A stretch of 64,000 bases of DNA. Source: Dyadobacter sp. CY343. Its GTDB lineage: Bacteria; Bacteroidota; Bacteroidia; Cytophagales; Spirosomataceae. How positions within the stretch are numbered: position 1 is the first letter of the stretch; each line of letters begins with the position of its first letter. The DNA is taken from the NCBI RefSeq assembly GCF_021390335.1, contig NZ_JAJUXK010000003.1, positions 62,001 through 126,000 on the forward strand, read 5' to 3'. The notes below the pieces were generated by a model that worked only from the letters and a program-made list of their open reading frames with translations, had not been told where the DNA came from and ran no database searches. Shown in pieces: positions 1 to 8,384 of the stretch. A program made the translations under genes and the position numbers.

Positions 1-2
1 GA

Positions 3-428
3 AATGCATACGCAGGTTTTTCGCTCGGCGGACTTATGGCGCTGGATATTGCCTGGAACCACTCTGAACAGTTTTCCATCGCGGGCATATTATCCGGTTC
101 ACTTTGGTGGCGACAAAAGGCAATTAGTGACGGATACGAGGATTTTGATCGCATTATGCATGCTCAAATCAGGGAAACCGCCACGCCGCCCAAACTCAAA
201 TGCTGGTTTCAATGCGGCTCAAATGACGAAAATGACGACCGCGACGGCGATGGTGTGATCGATTCTGTGCAGGATACGCTGGAATGCATCGGGGAAATGG
301 AGCGTAAAGGGTTGGCCTGGAACCGTGATGTGTTTTATACTGAGGTGGTCGGCGGTCAACATAATCCTGCCACCTGGGGACAGGTTATGCCGCGGTTTTT
401 GCAGTGGGTTTCTCAGGTTTTGGAATAA
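3..428 (+). CDS. Esterase, alpha/beta hydrolase fold (5' end missing)
   Basis: C-terminal part of a putative esterase of the esterase-D / enterochelin-esterase-like group. The frame is open to the left edge, so the true start lies outside the window. The first codons give N-A-Y-A-G-F-S-L-G-G, a G-x-S-x-G nucleophile elbow with the serine at 21-23. Downstream are an Asp-rich stretch (SNDENDDRDGDG, which can hold the catalytic Asp) and a GGQHNPATW motif that would supply the catalytic His, so the triad appears complete. About 140 residues are visible. The substrate cannot be told. The gene runs convergently into the acyl-CoA reductase with only a few bases between stops. Confidence 0.8.
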   Translation, partial: NAYAGFSLGGLMALDIAWNHSEQFSIAGILSGSLWWRQKAISDGYEDFDRIMHAQIRETATPPKLKCWFQCGSNDENDDRDGDGVIDSVQDTLECIGEMERKGLAWNRDVFYTEVVGGQHNPATWGQVMPRFLQWVSQVLE

Positions 429-431
429 ATA

Positions 432-1448
432 TCACAGCTTGCTTAGAAATGCCATAGTGTCAACCCCGTCGGCATAATCGAAAAGACCGGGCTCCTGAGA
501 CTTTCCAAATGGAAGGATACCTTGCAAATCTGCCGGCCCGATCACGCACTGAACTTTTTCTTCTGCTTCTTTCAGTGCTGATTTGACAGCTTCCAAATCG
601 TCGTATGTTTCAAAATGCAAAACGCTGATCGGTGAAACGAGCGCCTTGTTTTCTGTGATCATCAAAAACCCGTTATCTACGTGCGGGACTCTGTTAATCA
701 GGAAAATCGACTTATTGTATTCGTAATTATTGAAGTATTTGTGATTATGCAAAAACAGGGAATCCATGTGCTGAATAGATTCATAAAACTTGGTAAAATC
801 ATATCCTGAGGGAACAAACACTTTCGACACATTGCGGCAGCCCAACCCGAAATATTGAAGTATATCTTTGCCCAGAGCTTCCAGTTCCTGCGAAGTTTCG
901 TCACCGGTAAGTATCGCGACCGACGTCCGGTTTCTGCGGATTATATTAGGTTTTTTGGCAAAATAATAATGAAAGTAGCGCGCTGTATTGTCGCTGCCCG
1001 TGGCAATATAAGCGTCGGAATCATTGAGTCTGTCTACAAATACGATGGATTCTGTCAGTTCCGGCTCAATTTCCACCAGCTTATTCAAAAGGGCAGTGAT
1101 CAGAATGGTATCGTCTGAACTTGGTTTTACCAATAGAATATGTCCGCTGATGAGCACACTTAGCGCATCGTGAAAACCGACCGCAGGAATATTGCCGGCC
1201 ATTACAACACCAACTTTTTTAGGCAAAACGGGCTCGGGATATTGTGCTGCCCATTTTTCAAGGTGCTCGCGGGATAAATATTCCCGGGCAATCGCTTCGA
1301 GTGACCGGGTAACGTTTTCAGGAGTAAACCAGTTGTTCCTGCTCTTGGCATAAGCTACCCAATCTTCAACGATTTCCTGGTTCTCCGGGCTAGTAATGAA
1401 TTTTCCAAGATTTACAAAAGCATTTATTCTCTGGACTCTCGATAGCAT
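432..1448 (-). CDS. Acyl-CoA reductase (LuxC-like)
   Basis: Member of the LuxC-like acyl-CoA reductase family, which reduces fatty acyl-CoA or acyl-thioester to aldehyde with NAD(P)H, in the aldehyde dehydrogenase superfamily. Visible motifs are VGVVMAGNIPAVGFHD (nucleotide-binding region), LLVKPSSDD, and GLGCRNVSKVFVP, whose Cys is the likely catalytic nucleophile. I take the ATG at 1448 (MLSRVQRINAF) as the start. The frame extends to a GTG at 1478, adding ten residues, and family members usually begin near the shorter start. It is divergent from a 2[4Fe-4S] ferredoxin, an arrangement I recall from other Bacteroidota. The aldehyde product and pathway are not known. Confidence 0.85.
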   Translation of the reverse strand: MLSRVQRINAFVNLGKFITSPENQEIVEDWVAYAKSRNNWFTPENVTRSLEAIAREYLSREHLEKWAAQYPEPVLPKKVGVVMAGNIPAVGFHDALSVLISGHILLVKPSSDDTILITALLNKLVEIEPELTESIVFVDRLNDSDAYIATGSDNTARYFHYYFAKKPNIIRRNRTSVAILTGDETSQELEALGKDILQYFGLGCRNVSKVFVPSGYDFTKFYESIQHMDSLFLHNHKYFNNYEYNKSIFLINRVPHVDNGFLMITENKALVSPISVLHFETYDDLEAVKSALKEAEEKVQCVIGPADLQGILPFGKSQEPGLFDYADGVDTMAFLSKL

Positions 1449-1499
1449 TCTGACTGGATTATAAAAAGTTTTATTCACCTACCGTTTTATTTTTTCCGA

Positions 1500-1529
1500 T
1501 TGTTGGGAAACTATAAATAGTTATATTTG
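1500..1529 (+). promoter_or_regulatory. Promoter of the ferredoxin gene
   Basis: TTG at 1500-1502, a 19-base spacer, then TATATTTG at 1522-1529. This fits the Bacteroidota primary sigma consensus (-33 TTG, -7 TAnnTTTG) exactly in sequence and spacing. Transcription would begin about 1535, leaving a leader of roughly 40 bases before the ATG at 1578. Confidence 0.7.
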
Positions 1530-1538
1530 TTATTCTAA

Positions 1539-1925
<387 letters not shown>

Positions 1926-1946
1926 GCTTCCCATATTGATATTTGC

Positions 1947-1974
1947 AAGCCCCGCTCACTGCGGGGCTTTTTTT
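1947..1974 (+). terminator. Rho-independent terminator after the ferredoxin
   Basis: AAGCCCCGC, a five-base loop TCACT, then GCGGGGCTT running into a T tract to 1974. A perfect 9-bp GC-rich stem, 21 bases after the stop codon. Confidence 0.9.
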
Positions 1975-2268
1975 GTGCCCGTTGTGTTCCTAAATGGCAT
2001 TATAATAATAAATTTCTTAATAAATACTTTCGCTGGCTATGAATAATATTCTGTGTATTACCAGTAATACAGAATATTAATTCTGACATGAAAATAGATA
2101 GAAATGCCATTATTATGTTTCAAAAGCTGTAAAAAACTGGAAAAAAACATGATAATTGTATTTTTCCAGATAAATTCTTGTGTCTTTATTTGAAAAATAT
2201 AATTAATGGATAATATTTGATCTATAATTACAGCCGGAAAGTAGTCCTCACTTAAACAGAATATAATT
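1975..2268. other. AT-rich regulatory spacer before the porin-amtB unit
   Basis: No gene seen. It holds an imperfect palindrome at 2045-2078 (AATATTCTGTGTATTAC facing GTAATACAGAATATT). The related string ACAGAATATA recurs at 2256-2265 just before the porin start. Outer 9-base arms AATGGCATT (about 1992-2000) and AATGCCATT (about 2102-2110) flank the palindrome. A weak promoter candidate is TTTG at 2189-2192 with TAATATTTG at 2211-2219, one base off the ideal spacing. Together this looks like a regulated promoter for the nitrogen genes downstream, an inference. Confidence 0.45.
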
Positions 2269-3468
2269 ATGAAAAAAGTCTATTGTACAGTATTATCTTT
2301 AATGATCTCGTTTTTGGGTTTTGCGAAGTCGGGAGAAGACAAGACGATTATGAAAGCTGATACAATTGTTGCCGTTGAAGTGGACGAGGAAGAAGGAAAA
2401 GGAGCATTTGCCTTTTCCGGATATCTGGATTCCTATTATATGGCCAACTTCAACAAGCCTGCGTCACGGTCCAACATGGGCGCAACCAATGCAAGGGTTT
2501 TTGATCAGAGATCAGGACAATTCTCTCTGGGACTCGTGCAGGCGAAAGTAGCTTACACGAATTCGAAGTCTGAGGCGGTAGTCGATCTGTCGTTCGGACC
2601 TAATGCGAATATGGGTAACTACGGAAATGCCTTGTTCAGCACCGCACTCGCTATCAAACAAGCTTATTTCACCTACAAATTCACAGACAAATTTTCGATG
2701 ACCGCGGGGCAGTTCGGAACGCACATCGGGTATGAAGTGATCGACGCACCGGCCAACTTCAACTACTCACTCTCGAACCTATTCAACAACGGCCCGTTCT
2801 ACCACGCCGGTTTGAAAGCAACCTATGCTTTTTCTGACAGGGCTTCATTAATGGTTGGAGTTGTTAATAATGTGGATGGACTTGGGGATAATAACCGCAA
2901 AAAAGGATTTATCAGCCAGCTGTACTTCAAGCCGGTCGATAACTGGAACGTTTACATCAACTACATCGGAAGCAACGAAGCAAATCCTGACAGCGTCACA
3001 TTTGAAGAACCGAAAGCTTTTTACCAGGTACTTGACCTCGCAACCAGCTTCCAGGTAAGTGACAATTTTCTCCTTGGTCTAAATGCCGCATACGGAAGCC
3101 AGAAGGGCGATTACCAGGGTTTTGGCGGTCCTGAGGCTGCGAAAAGCTGGGGTGGTGTAGCCGTTTATGCCAACTCTGCTATCACGGATAACTTCGGTAT
3201 CGGCGCTCGCTACGAGTATTTCACAAATGACAGCGGCGTACGCGGCCTGCTGACGAGAGCCGGAATGGGAACAAGTGTTAATTCAGTGACTTTGACAGGT
3301 AATATCAGCCTGGCTGACGGACACATTCTAGTGAAACCTGAGTTCCGCCTGGATGCTTATCCAAAAGTGGCAGGGTCAGGCGAAGAGCAGCAGTTTGAAG
3401 ATTCTGACGGCAACTTCACAAAAAACAGCCAGACAACATTCGGTCTAGCTTTCATTTACAAATTCTAA
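2269..3468 (+). CDS. Outer-membrane beta-barrel porin
   Basis: Predicted outer-membrane channel of 399 residues with signal peptide MKKVYCTVLSLMISFLGFAKS. After a short acidic spacer, the sequence consists of amphipathic strands (for example FAFSGYLDSYYMANF, NFLLGLNAAYGSQ) and ends in TTFGLAFIYKF, a C-terminal aromatic strand typical of Bam-inserted barrels. It resembles the putative OmpL-like/BBP2 barrels of Bacteroidota, though this family call is from memory. It lies 47 bases before the ammonium transporter on the same strand with no terminator between, so it probably gives outer-membrane passage for ammonium or other small nitrogen solutes. That role is inferred from position. Confidence 0.82.
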   Translation: MKKVYCTVLSLMISFLGFAKSGEDKTIMKADTIVAVEVDEEEGKGAFAFSGYLDSYYMANFNKPASRSNMGATNARVFDQRSGQFSLGLVQAKVAYTNSKSEAVVDLSFGPNANMGNYGNALFSTALAIKQAYFTYKFTDKFSMTAGQFGTHIGYEVIDAPANFNYSLSNLFNNGPFYHAGLKATYAFSDRASLMVGVVNNVDGLGDNNRKKGFISQLYFKPVDNWNVYINYIGSNEANPDSVTFEEPKAFYQVLDLATSFQVSDNFLLGLNAAYGSQKGDYQGFGGPEAAKSWGGVAVYANSAITDNFGIGARYEYFTNDSGVRGLLTRAGMGTSVNSVTLTGNISLADGHILVKPEFRLDAYPKVAGSGEEQQFEDSDGNFTKNSQTTFGLAFIYKF

Positions 3469-3515
3469 TATTCTACAACATACCTTCTTAATCAATATCA
3501 TAACAATTTACTAAA

Positions 3516-4835
3516 ATGGAAAAACGTAATTTCGTCCCATTAATCATCCTTCTGGCGATCAGCATCTTAGGTGTTTTTGTGCCAAACGTTCCAACCCAAA
3601 TTGTCACCGAGGGTGTAAACGGCGGTGATACAGCCTGGTTGCTTGTTTCTGCTGCACTTGTATTATTAATGACGCCGGGTCTTGCTTATTTCTACGGCGG
3701 GATGGTGAATAACAAAAACGTGATCTCGACCATGCTGCAAAGCTTCATAGCAATGGGCGTAATCAGTGTTCTTTGGGTTGTAGTTGGTTTCAGTCTTGCA
3801 TTTGGTGACGATATGGGCGGATTTATCGGTAACCCGATGACCCACTTTATGTTCAAAGGCGTTTTGGATGCACCGGTTTGGGGAACAATTCCTTTCGCAT
3901 TGTTCGCGATGTTCCAGATGAAATTTGCGGTGATCACACCTGCATTGGTAACTGGTTCAATGGCCGAGCGTGTTAACTTCCGTTCTTACGTATTGTTCAT
4001 TATCCTTTTCTGCATCTTTATCTATTCTCCTCTTGCCCACATGACGTGGCATGCAGATGGTATCCTGTTCAAAATGGGTGTGCTTGACTTTGCAGGCGGA
4101 ACTGTGGTTCACATGTCTGCTGGCTGGGCTGCTCTGGCAGGTGCTCTTTATCTGAAGAGACGTAAATCACTGCTTGAAGATCACGTATTACCTCCTGCTA
4201 ACATTCCTTTCGTTCTTTTGGGAACTGGTTTGCTTTGGTTCGGATGGTTTGGTTTCAACGCAGGTTCTGCGCTTGCAGCAAGTCCGCTGGCTGTCTCGGC
4301 TTTTGCTACTACTAATACTGCTGCTGGTGCGGCTGGTTTATCATGGGTACTTTTTGATGCTGCAAAAGGCAAGAAAGTTTCAGCACTTGGATTTTGTATC
4401 GGTGCGGTTGTAGGTTTGGTTGCGATCACCCCTGCAGCAGGTTTCGTAACTGTTCCGGCAGCACTTTTCATCGGTACCGTTGCTTCGATCATCAGTAACT
4501 ACGTGGCTCACCTGCGTACCCGTTCTACTTTGGACGATACACTTGATGTATTCCCTTGCCACGGTGTAGGTGGTATGGTTGGTATGTTAATGACCGGGAT
4601 TTTCGCAACGAGCGGCATTAACCCGCTGGTTACTGATCAAGGTCTTGCATTCGGTGAAACGAAATTGTTTATTAATCACGTGATTGCATTGGTTGGTGTA
4701 TCCGCATTCGCATTTGCAGGTTCGCTCCTTCTTTTGAAAATCACCGACCTTATCTTGCCGTTACGTGTTTCTGAGCAGGATGAAAAAACTGGTCTTGATG
4801 TTAGTCAGCACGACGAGTTTTTGGTAGAAGCTTAA
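3516..4835 (+). CDS. amtB: Ammonium transporter (Amt/MEP/Rh family)
   Basis: Inner-membrane ammonium channel of 439 residues with about 11-12 hydrophobic segments. Family motifs are FYGGMVNNKNV, SMAERVNFRSY, GGTVVHMSAGWAALAGALYLKRR (which holds the first pore His) and DVFPCHGVGGMVGM (second pore His region). The hydrophobic N-terminus (FVPLIILLAISILGVF) may be a cleaved signal or a first helix. Unlike the common amtB-glnK pairing, no PII gene follows: a terminator and a repeat cluster come next. It is likely cotranscribed with the upstream porin and induced by nitrogen shortage, an inference from family knowledge. Confidence 0.95.
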   Translation: MEKRNFVPLIILLAISILGVFVPNVPTQIVTEGVNGGDTAWLLVSAALVLLMTPGLAYFYGGMVNNKNVISTMLQSFIAMGVISVLWVVVGFSLAFGDDMGGFIGNPMTHFMFKGVLDAPVWGTIPFALFAMFQMKFAVITPALVTGSMAERVNFRSYVLFIILFCIFIYSPLAHMTWHADGILFKMGVLDFAGGTVVHMSAGWAALAGALYLKRRKSLLEDHVLPPANIPFVLLGTGLLWFGWFGFNAGSALAASPLAVSAFATTNTAAGAAGLSWVLFDAAKGKKVSALGFCIGAVVGLVAITPAAGFVTVPAALFIGTVASIISNYVAHLRTRSTLDDTLDVFPCHGVGGMVGMLMTGIFATSGINPLVTDQGLAFGETKLFINHVIALVGVSAFAFAGSLLLLKITDLILPLRVSEQDEKTGLDVSQHDEFLVEA

Positions 4836-4860
4836 TCTTAATAATAGGTTATTAAAAACG

Positions 4861-4889
4861 AAGCCCGGCCAATTTGGCCGGGCTTTTTT
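4861..4889 (+). terminator. Terminator after amtB
   Basis: Stem AAGCCCGGCCA / TGGCCGGGCTT around a three-base loop, followed by a T tract. A perfect 11-bp GC-rich stem 25 bases past the amtB stop. Confidence 0.92.
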
Positions 4890-4897
4890 AGTCTTAG

Positions 4898-5010
4898 CCG
4901 TTGACTGAAGTCAACGGGAATTGATCGTTAATATCGAAACATCCTCTAAAAACAACAAACGCCGACCAAAGTCGGCCGTTCCATCAATACCCGTCGACTT
5001 CAGTCGACGG
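4898..5010. repeat. Cluster of three mini-palindromes
   Basis: Three short palindromes in the gap between amtB and mtaB. CCGTTGACT-GA-AGTCAACGG is at 4898-4917, GCCGAC-CAAA-GTCGGC at 4961-4976, and CCGTCGACT-TC-AGTCGACGG at 4991-5010. The first and third share the plan of 9-base arms with a two-base centre, and their centres are GA and TC, so they are inverted copies of one another. This looks like a REP-type intergenic repeat. The convergent genes mean it may also help end transcription of mtaB. Confidence 0.7.
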
Positions 5011-5029
5011 AAAGGATCAATAATTAATG

Positions 5030-6358
5030 CTAATGCGCCAATATCTCCTCCGAAACTTCGGTAACTTCCATAAGTCCCTCGCTATTAACATAATCGTGGC
5101 GAATTTCCTTGGTCTCATTAATAAGCAGCGGGTCATATTTCACCGCAACCCTTACGTAATTTTCAGTGAAGCCGAGCATCTGACCGTTCTGAATCTCATC
5201 TTCAAAAAGTACGGTACCCGTTTTTCCGATCTGGCTGTCGTAGAATGCCCTTCTTTTCTTGTCGGATAAAATATGCAGCATTTTGGAACGGTCGGCTCGG
5301 ATGTTTTTGGGAACGATCGGCCTGATTTCCAGCGCAGCTGTATTCTCTCTTTCGGAATAAGTAAAAACGTGCAGATAGGAGATATCGAGTTCGTTTAGAA
5401 AGCGGTATGATTCTTCAAAAAGCTCCTGCGTTTCTCCGGGGTGACCAACAATCACGTCGACACCAATGCAGCAATTTGGCATCAGCGCCTTGATCGCAGC
5501 GACGCGCTCGGTATAAAGTTCTCTTTTGTACCGACGTTTCATCAGCCCCAAAACCTTGTTGGAACCGGATTGTAACGGAATATGGAAATGCGGTACAAAT
5601 CGTTTCGATTGCGCTACAAAAGAAATGATCTCGTCAGTCAGCAGGTTGGGTTCAATAGAAGAAATCCGGAAACGCTCGATACCTTCCACTTCGTCGAGGG
5701 CTTTGACCAAATCCAGGAAAGTCTCTTTCTTTACGCCATTCTGAATACCAAAATCGCCAATATTCACGCCGGTTAATACAATCTCTTTCACATCGCGCGC
5801 GGCAATATCCCGGGCTGCATTGATGATATTTTCAATCGTATCTGACCGGCTTTTTCCTCTCGCGAGCGGAATGGTGCAATACGAGCAGGGATAATCGCAA
5901 CCGTCCTGAACTTTGAGGAAAGTGCGCGTCCGGTCATTTAGCGAATAGGAAGTATGGTATTCAACTGCCTGGTCAATGTGCGAGGCTAGTACCCTGGCAG
6001 GCTGTCCGGCCGGTGTTTTCTCAAAGGTATCTACTAAATCGGCGAGACGGAATTTTTCAGCTGCTCCCAATACTGCATCTACGCCTGGAATCTCTGAAAT
6101 TTCCTGCGGTTTGAGCTGGGCATAGCAACCAATTATCGCGACAAAACCATCCGGATTAATTTTTTGAGCTTCCCGAACGATCTTGCGGCATTTCTTATCC
6201 GCATTTTCAGTCACCGAGCAGGTATTGATTATGAAAACGTCTGGATTTTCATTGAATTCCACCCGTGAATGTCCCTTCGCTTCAAATAGACGCGCTATCG
6301 AAGAACTTTCAGAATAGTTGAGCTTACAGCCCAATGTATAAAATGCAACTTTTTTCAT
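5030..6358 (-). CDS. mtaB: tRNA N6-threonylcarbamoyladenosine (t6A37) methylthiotransferase MtaB
   Basis: Radical-SAM enzyme of 442 residues that would convert t6A37 of tRNA to its 2-methylthio form. The N-terminal MTTase domain shows the three cluster cysteines (TLGCKLNYSES, NTCSVTENADKKC, IIGCYAQ). The radical SAM motif is CDYPCSYCTIPLARG, with SSIEPNLL and HIPLQSGS further on. The C-terminus has a TRAM-like segment (GTVLFEDE...GFTENYVRVAVKY). The NTCSVTENAD signature and the 442-residue size favour MtaB over MiaB or RimO. It sits 37 bases downstream of the LTA-synthase-like gene on the same strand and may be cotranscribed. Confidence 0.93.
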   Translation of the reverse strand: MKKVAFYTLGCKLNYSESSSIARLFEAKGHSRVEFNENPDVFIINTCSVTENADKKCRKIVREAQKINPDGFVAIIGCYAQLKPQEISEIPGVDAVLGAAEKFRLADLVDTFEKTPAGQPARVLASHIDQAVEYHTSYSLNDRTRTFLKVQDGCDYPCSYCTIPLARGKSRSDTIENIINAARDIAARDVKEIVLTGVNIGDFGIQNGVKKETFLDLVKALDEVEGIERFRISSIEPNLLTDEIISFVAQSKRFVPHFHIPLQSGSNKVLGLMKRRYKRELYTERVAAIKALMPNCCIGVDVIVGHPGETQELFEESYRFLNELDISYLHVFTYSERENTAALEIRPIVPKNIRADRSKMLHILSDKKRRAFYDSQIGKTGTVLFEDEIQNGQMLGFTENYVRVAVKYDPLLINETKEIRHDYVNSEGLMEVTEVSEEILAH

Positions 6359-6395
6359 TTCCTAAAAATATGGGGCAAAAATACGGCTTTTATCC

Positions 6396-8231
6396 TCAAC
6401 GCCCGATATAATCCCCAAAAGATGCTTGTAAATAAGCCTTGGCAAGTTTCTCTTCCGCTGCATTCAATGAACCTTCCCGTTCCGTAATATTGCCGCCCAG
6501 GTTGTCCCTGACTAGAAACCCACCCGGCCGCACCCACCCCAGTCCATTATTAAATGCGAAATAGGCGAAGGATTTGCGGTCTTTGTTGAATATATCGCTG
6601 CTCCATTGAAATGCGTTGTGACTCATATTCAATTGGGCCAATAAAGTTGCCGCGAGGTCGGTTTGCGAGCAGAGCGCATTTACCTTGATGTTTTGCGCAG
6701 CAAGCGCGCCGCCCAGCCAGAGCATTGGTATATGAAATTCGCCTGTCTTAGCTTTTTGAGTGTATGGAAGTGGGTGACCGTGATCGGCGACAATTACTAT
6801 TAATGTATTATCCCACCACGGTTTTGTTTTGGCTGTTTTAATAAAATCGCCAATCGCCGAATCTGTATAATGGTGTGCATTCAGGAACAAATTTTCAGGA
6901 TCATTTCCTGGTATAACCGTTTTCGCTGGTACTTCAAACGGTTCGTGGCTGCTCAATGTAAAAATCGTCGACAAGAAAGGTTCTTTTTCTTTATCTAAAT
7001 CTTGAAGTAACTTGTTCAGTACCAAGTGGTCGTGGGCTCCCCATTTGGAATTCATATCTTCTTTTGCAAAATCACCTTTGTCGATAATCCTGTCAAAATT
7101 CTCTTGCAGCAGATACGATTTCATATTGGCAAACTCGGTTTCACCTCCATAATAAAAGGAAGTTTTCCAGCCGTTTTTGCGAAATTCCTTTGGTAAGGAA
7201 GGTAGTGTAAGTGTTTTTTTAGGGGTTTTGATAATAGAATGCGTGGGCTGTGCCGGGTAGCCGCTGAGAATCGCAACAATACCTTTGTCGCTCCTATTTC
7301 CGCTGGCGTACAAATTTGTAAACAAAATACCCTCTTTCGAAAGCGAGTCGAACTGCGGCGTAACGTTTTCCAGCCCACCTAAACCTGATACTACCTTCGC
7401 TGTTAAACTCTCCCAAATGATGATGATCACGTTCGTCTTGCCGGTAGTATCGACAATCTGCTGGCGATCTTCCGACGTGGTATACAAGCCCCTAATCAGC
7501 GAATCTGCCTCACTATCATTATAATAGACAAAAGGATTTTTTTTTGAATAACCCGCATTGATCATGGAGCTCATATAATTCCAGGGCACGTTCACGGCGG
7601 CGTAATTGGCGAAACTCTTATCAGAAAAAAATACTGCACTTTCATTCATCGGCGCCAGCTGAAATCCGCCACGGATCGGTATGATCAATGCGGCCGTCAA
7701 AAGTAAGAATGCCGGAATGGTATAAACGAACCTGGTTTTTTGGAAAAGTGGAACTGTGCGACGGATAACTGTGCGGAGTACGGCAAGTGTTAGAGCGAAC
7801 AATACAACAAGCAATATCAGTAGCGGAACTACGGGAGCTGCACCCATCGAGGCGAATGCTTCGGCAGGTGTTTCGAGATAATGTAACGAAGTAGTGTCGA
7901 TACGGAAACCCCAGGCTTTGAATAATTCCAGGTCAATAATCACCAGAATCGAAATTATTATGCCTAGGATATAACTATAAACAGTTACTGACTTTTGGTA
8001 CCAGCCAGTTGTAGTCGCTGTAAATACCAATAGCAGCGTAGGTATCAGAAGAATGTATCCGGCAAAGGAAATATCCATTTGCAAACCATGCATTGCGCTC
8101 TGCACCCAAAGAAATGGCGGCAGCTCAGCAGCTTTCTGATGATGGTAAATGAAAAATATGACACGGAAAAACTGGAAAAGTAGGATCCAGCTAAGCCCGT
8201 AAAGGGCAAAAAATTCTAATCTCTTACGCAT
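6396..8231 (-). CDS. LTA synthase family membrane sulfatase-fold enzyme
   Basis: 611 residues: about five transmembrane helices in the first 190 residues, then a periplasmic sulfatase/alkaline-phosphatase-fold domain. Visible catalytic parts are a metal-binding Glu (IIIIWESLTAKV, E274), the nucleophile loop YASGNRSDKGIVAILSGYP, and VADHGHPLP with metal-binding Asp and His near the end. Known relatives transfer phosphoglycerol or phosphoethanolamine from phospholipid head groups to surface polymers. A Gram-negative Bacteroidota cell makes no classical lipoteichoic acid, so the acceptor is unknown. The position normally held by Thr in LtaS appears as Ser314. It lies upstream of mtaB on the same strand. 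Confidence 0.85.
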   Translation of the reverse strand: MRKRLEFFALYGLSWILLFQFFRVIFFIYHHQKAAELPPFLWVQSAMHGLQMDISFAGYILLIPTLLLVFTATTTGWYQKSVTVYSYILGIIISILVIIDLELFKAWGFRIDTTSLHYLETPAEAFASMGAAPVVPLLILLVVLFALTLAVLRTVIRRTVPLFQKTRFVYTIPAFLLLTAALIIPIRGGFQLAPMNESAVFFSDKSFANYAAVNVPWNYMSSMINAGYSKKNPFVYYNDSEADSLIRGLYTTSEDRQQIVDTTGKTNVIIIIWESLTAKVVSGLGGLENVTPQFDSLSKEGILFTNLYASGNRSDKGIVAILSGYPAQPTHSIIKTPKKTLTLPSLPKEFRKNGWKTSFYYGGETEFANMKSYLLQENFDRIIDKGDFAKEDMNSKWGAHDHLVLNKLLQDLDKEKEPFLSTIFTLSSHEPFEVPAKTVIPGNDPENLFLNAHHYTDSAIGDFIKTAKTKPWWDNTLIVIVADHGHPLPYTQKAKTGEFHIPMLWLGGALAAQNIKVNALCSQTDLAATLLAQLNMSHNAFQWSSDIFNKDRKSFAYFAFNNGLGWVRPGGFLVRDNLGGNITEREGSLNAAEEKLAKAYLQASFGDYIGR

Positions 8232-8384
8232 TGGTGTCGGTCAAAAACTGTCGCAAAGTTCCGAAAAATGGCGGAGAAGTATCCTGTGGCGCAAAACTTA
8301 AATGCGAAAATGTAAACGTATATTGTCATCGCTATCCTTAAATATTTTATTTTGAGGAGATTTTGTATAACTGATTGAATAAAG

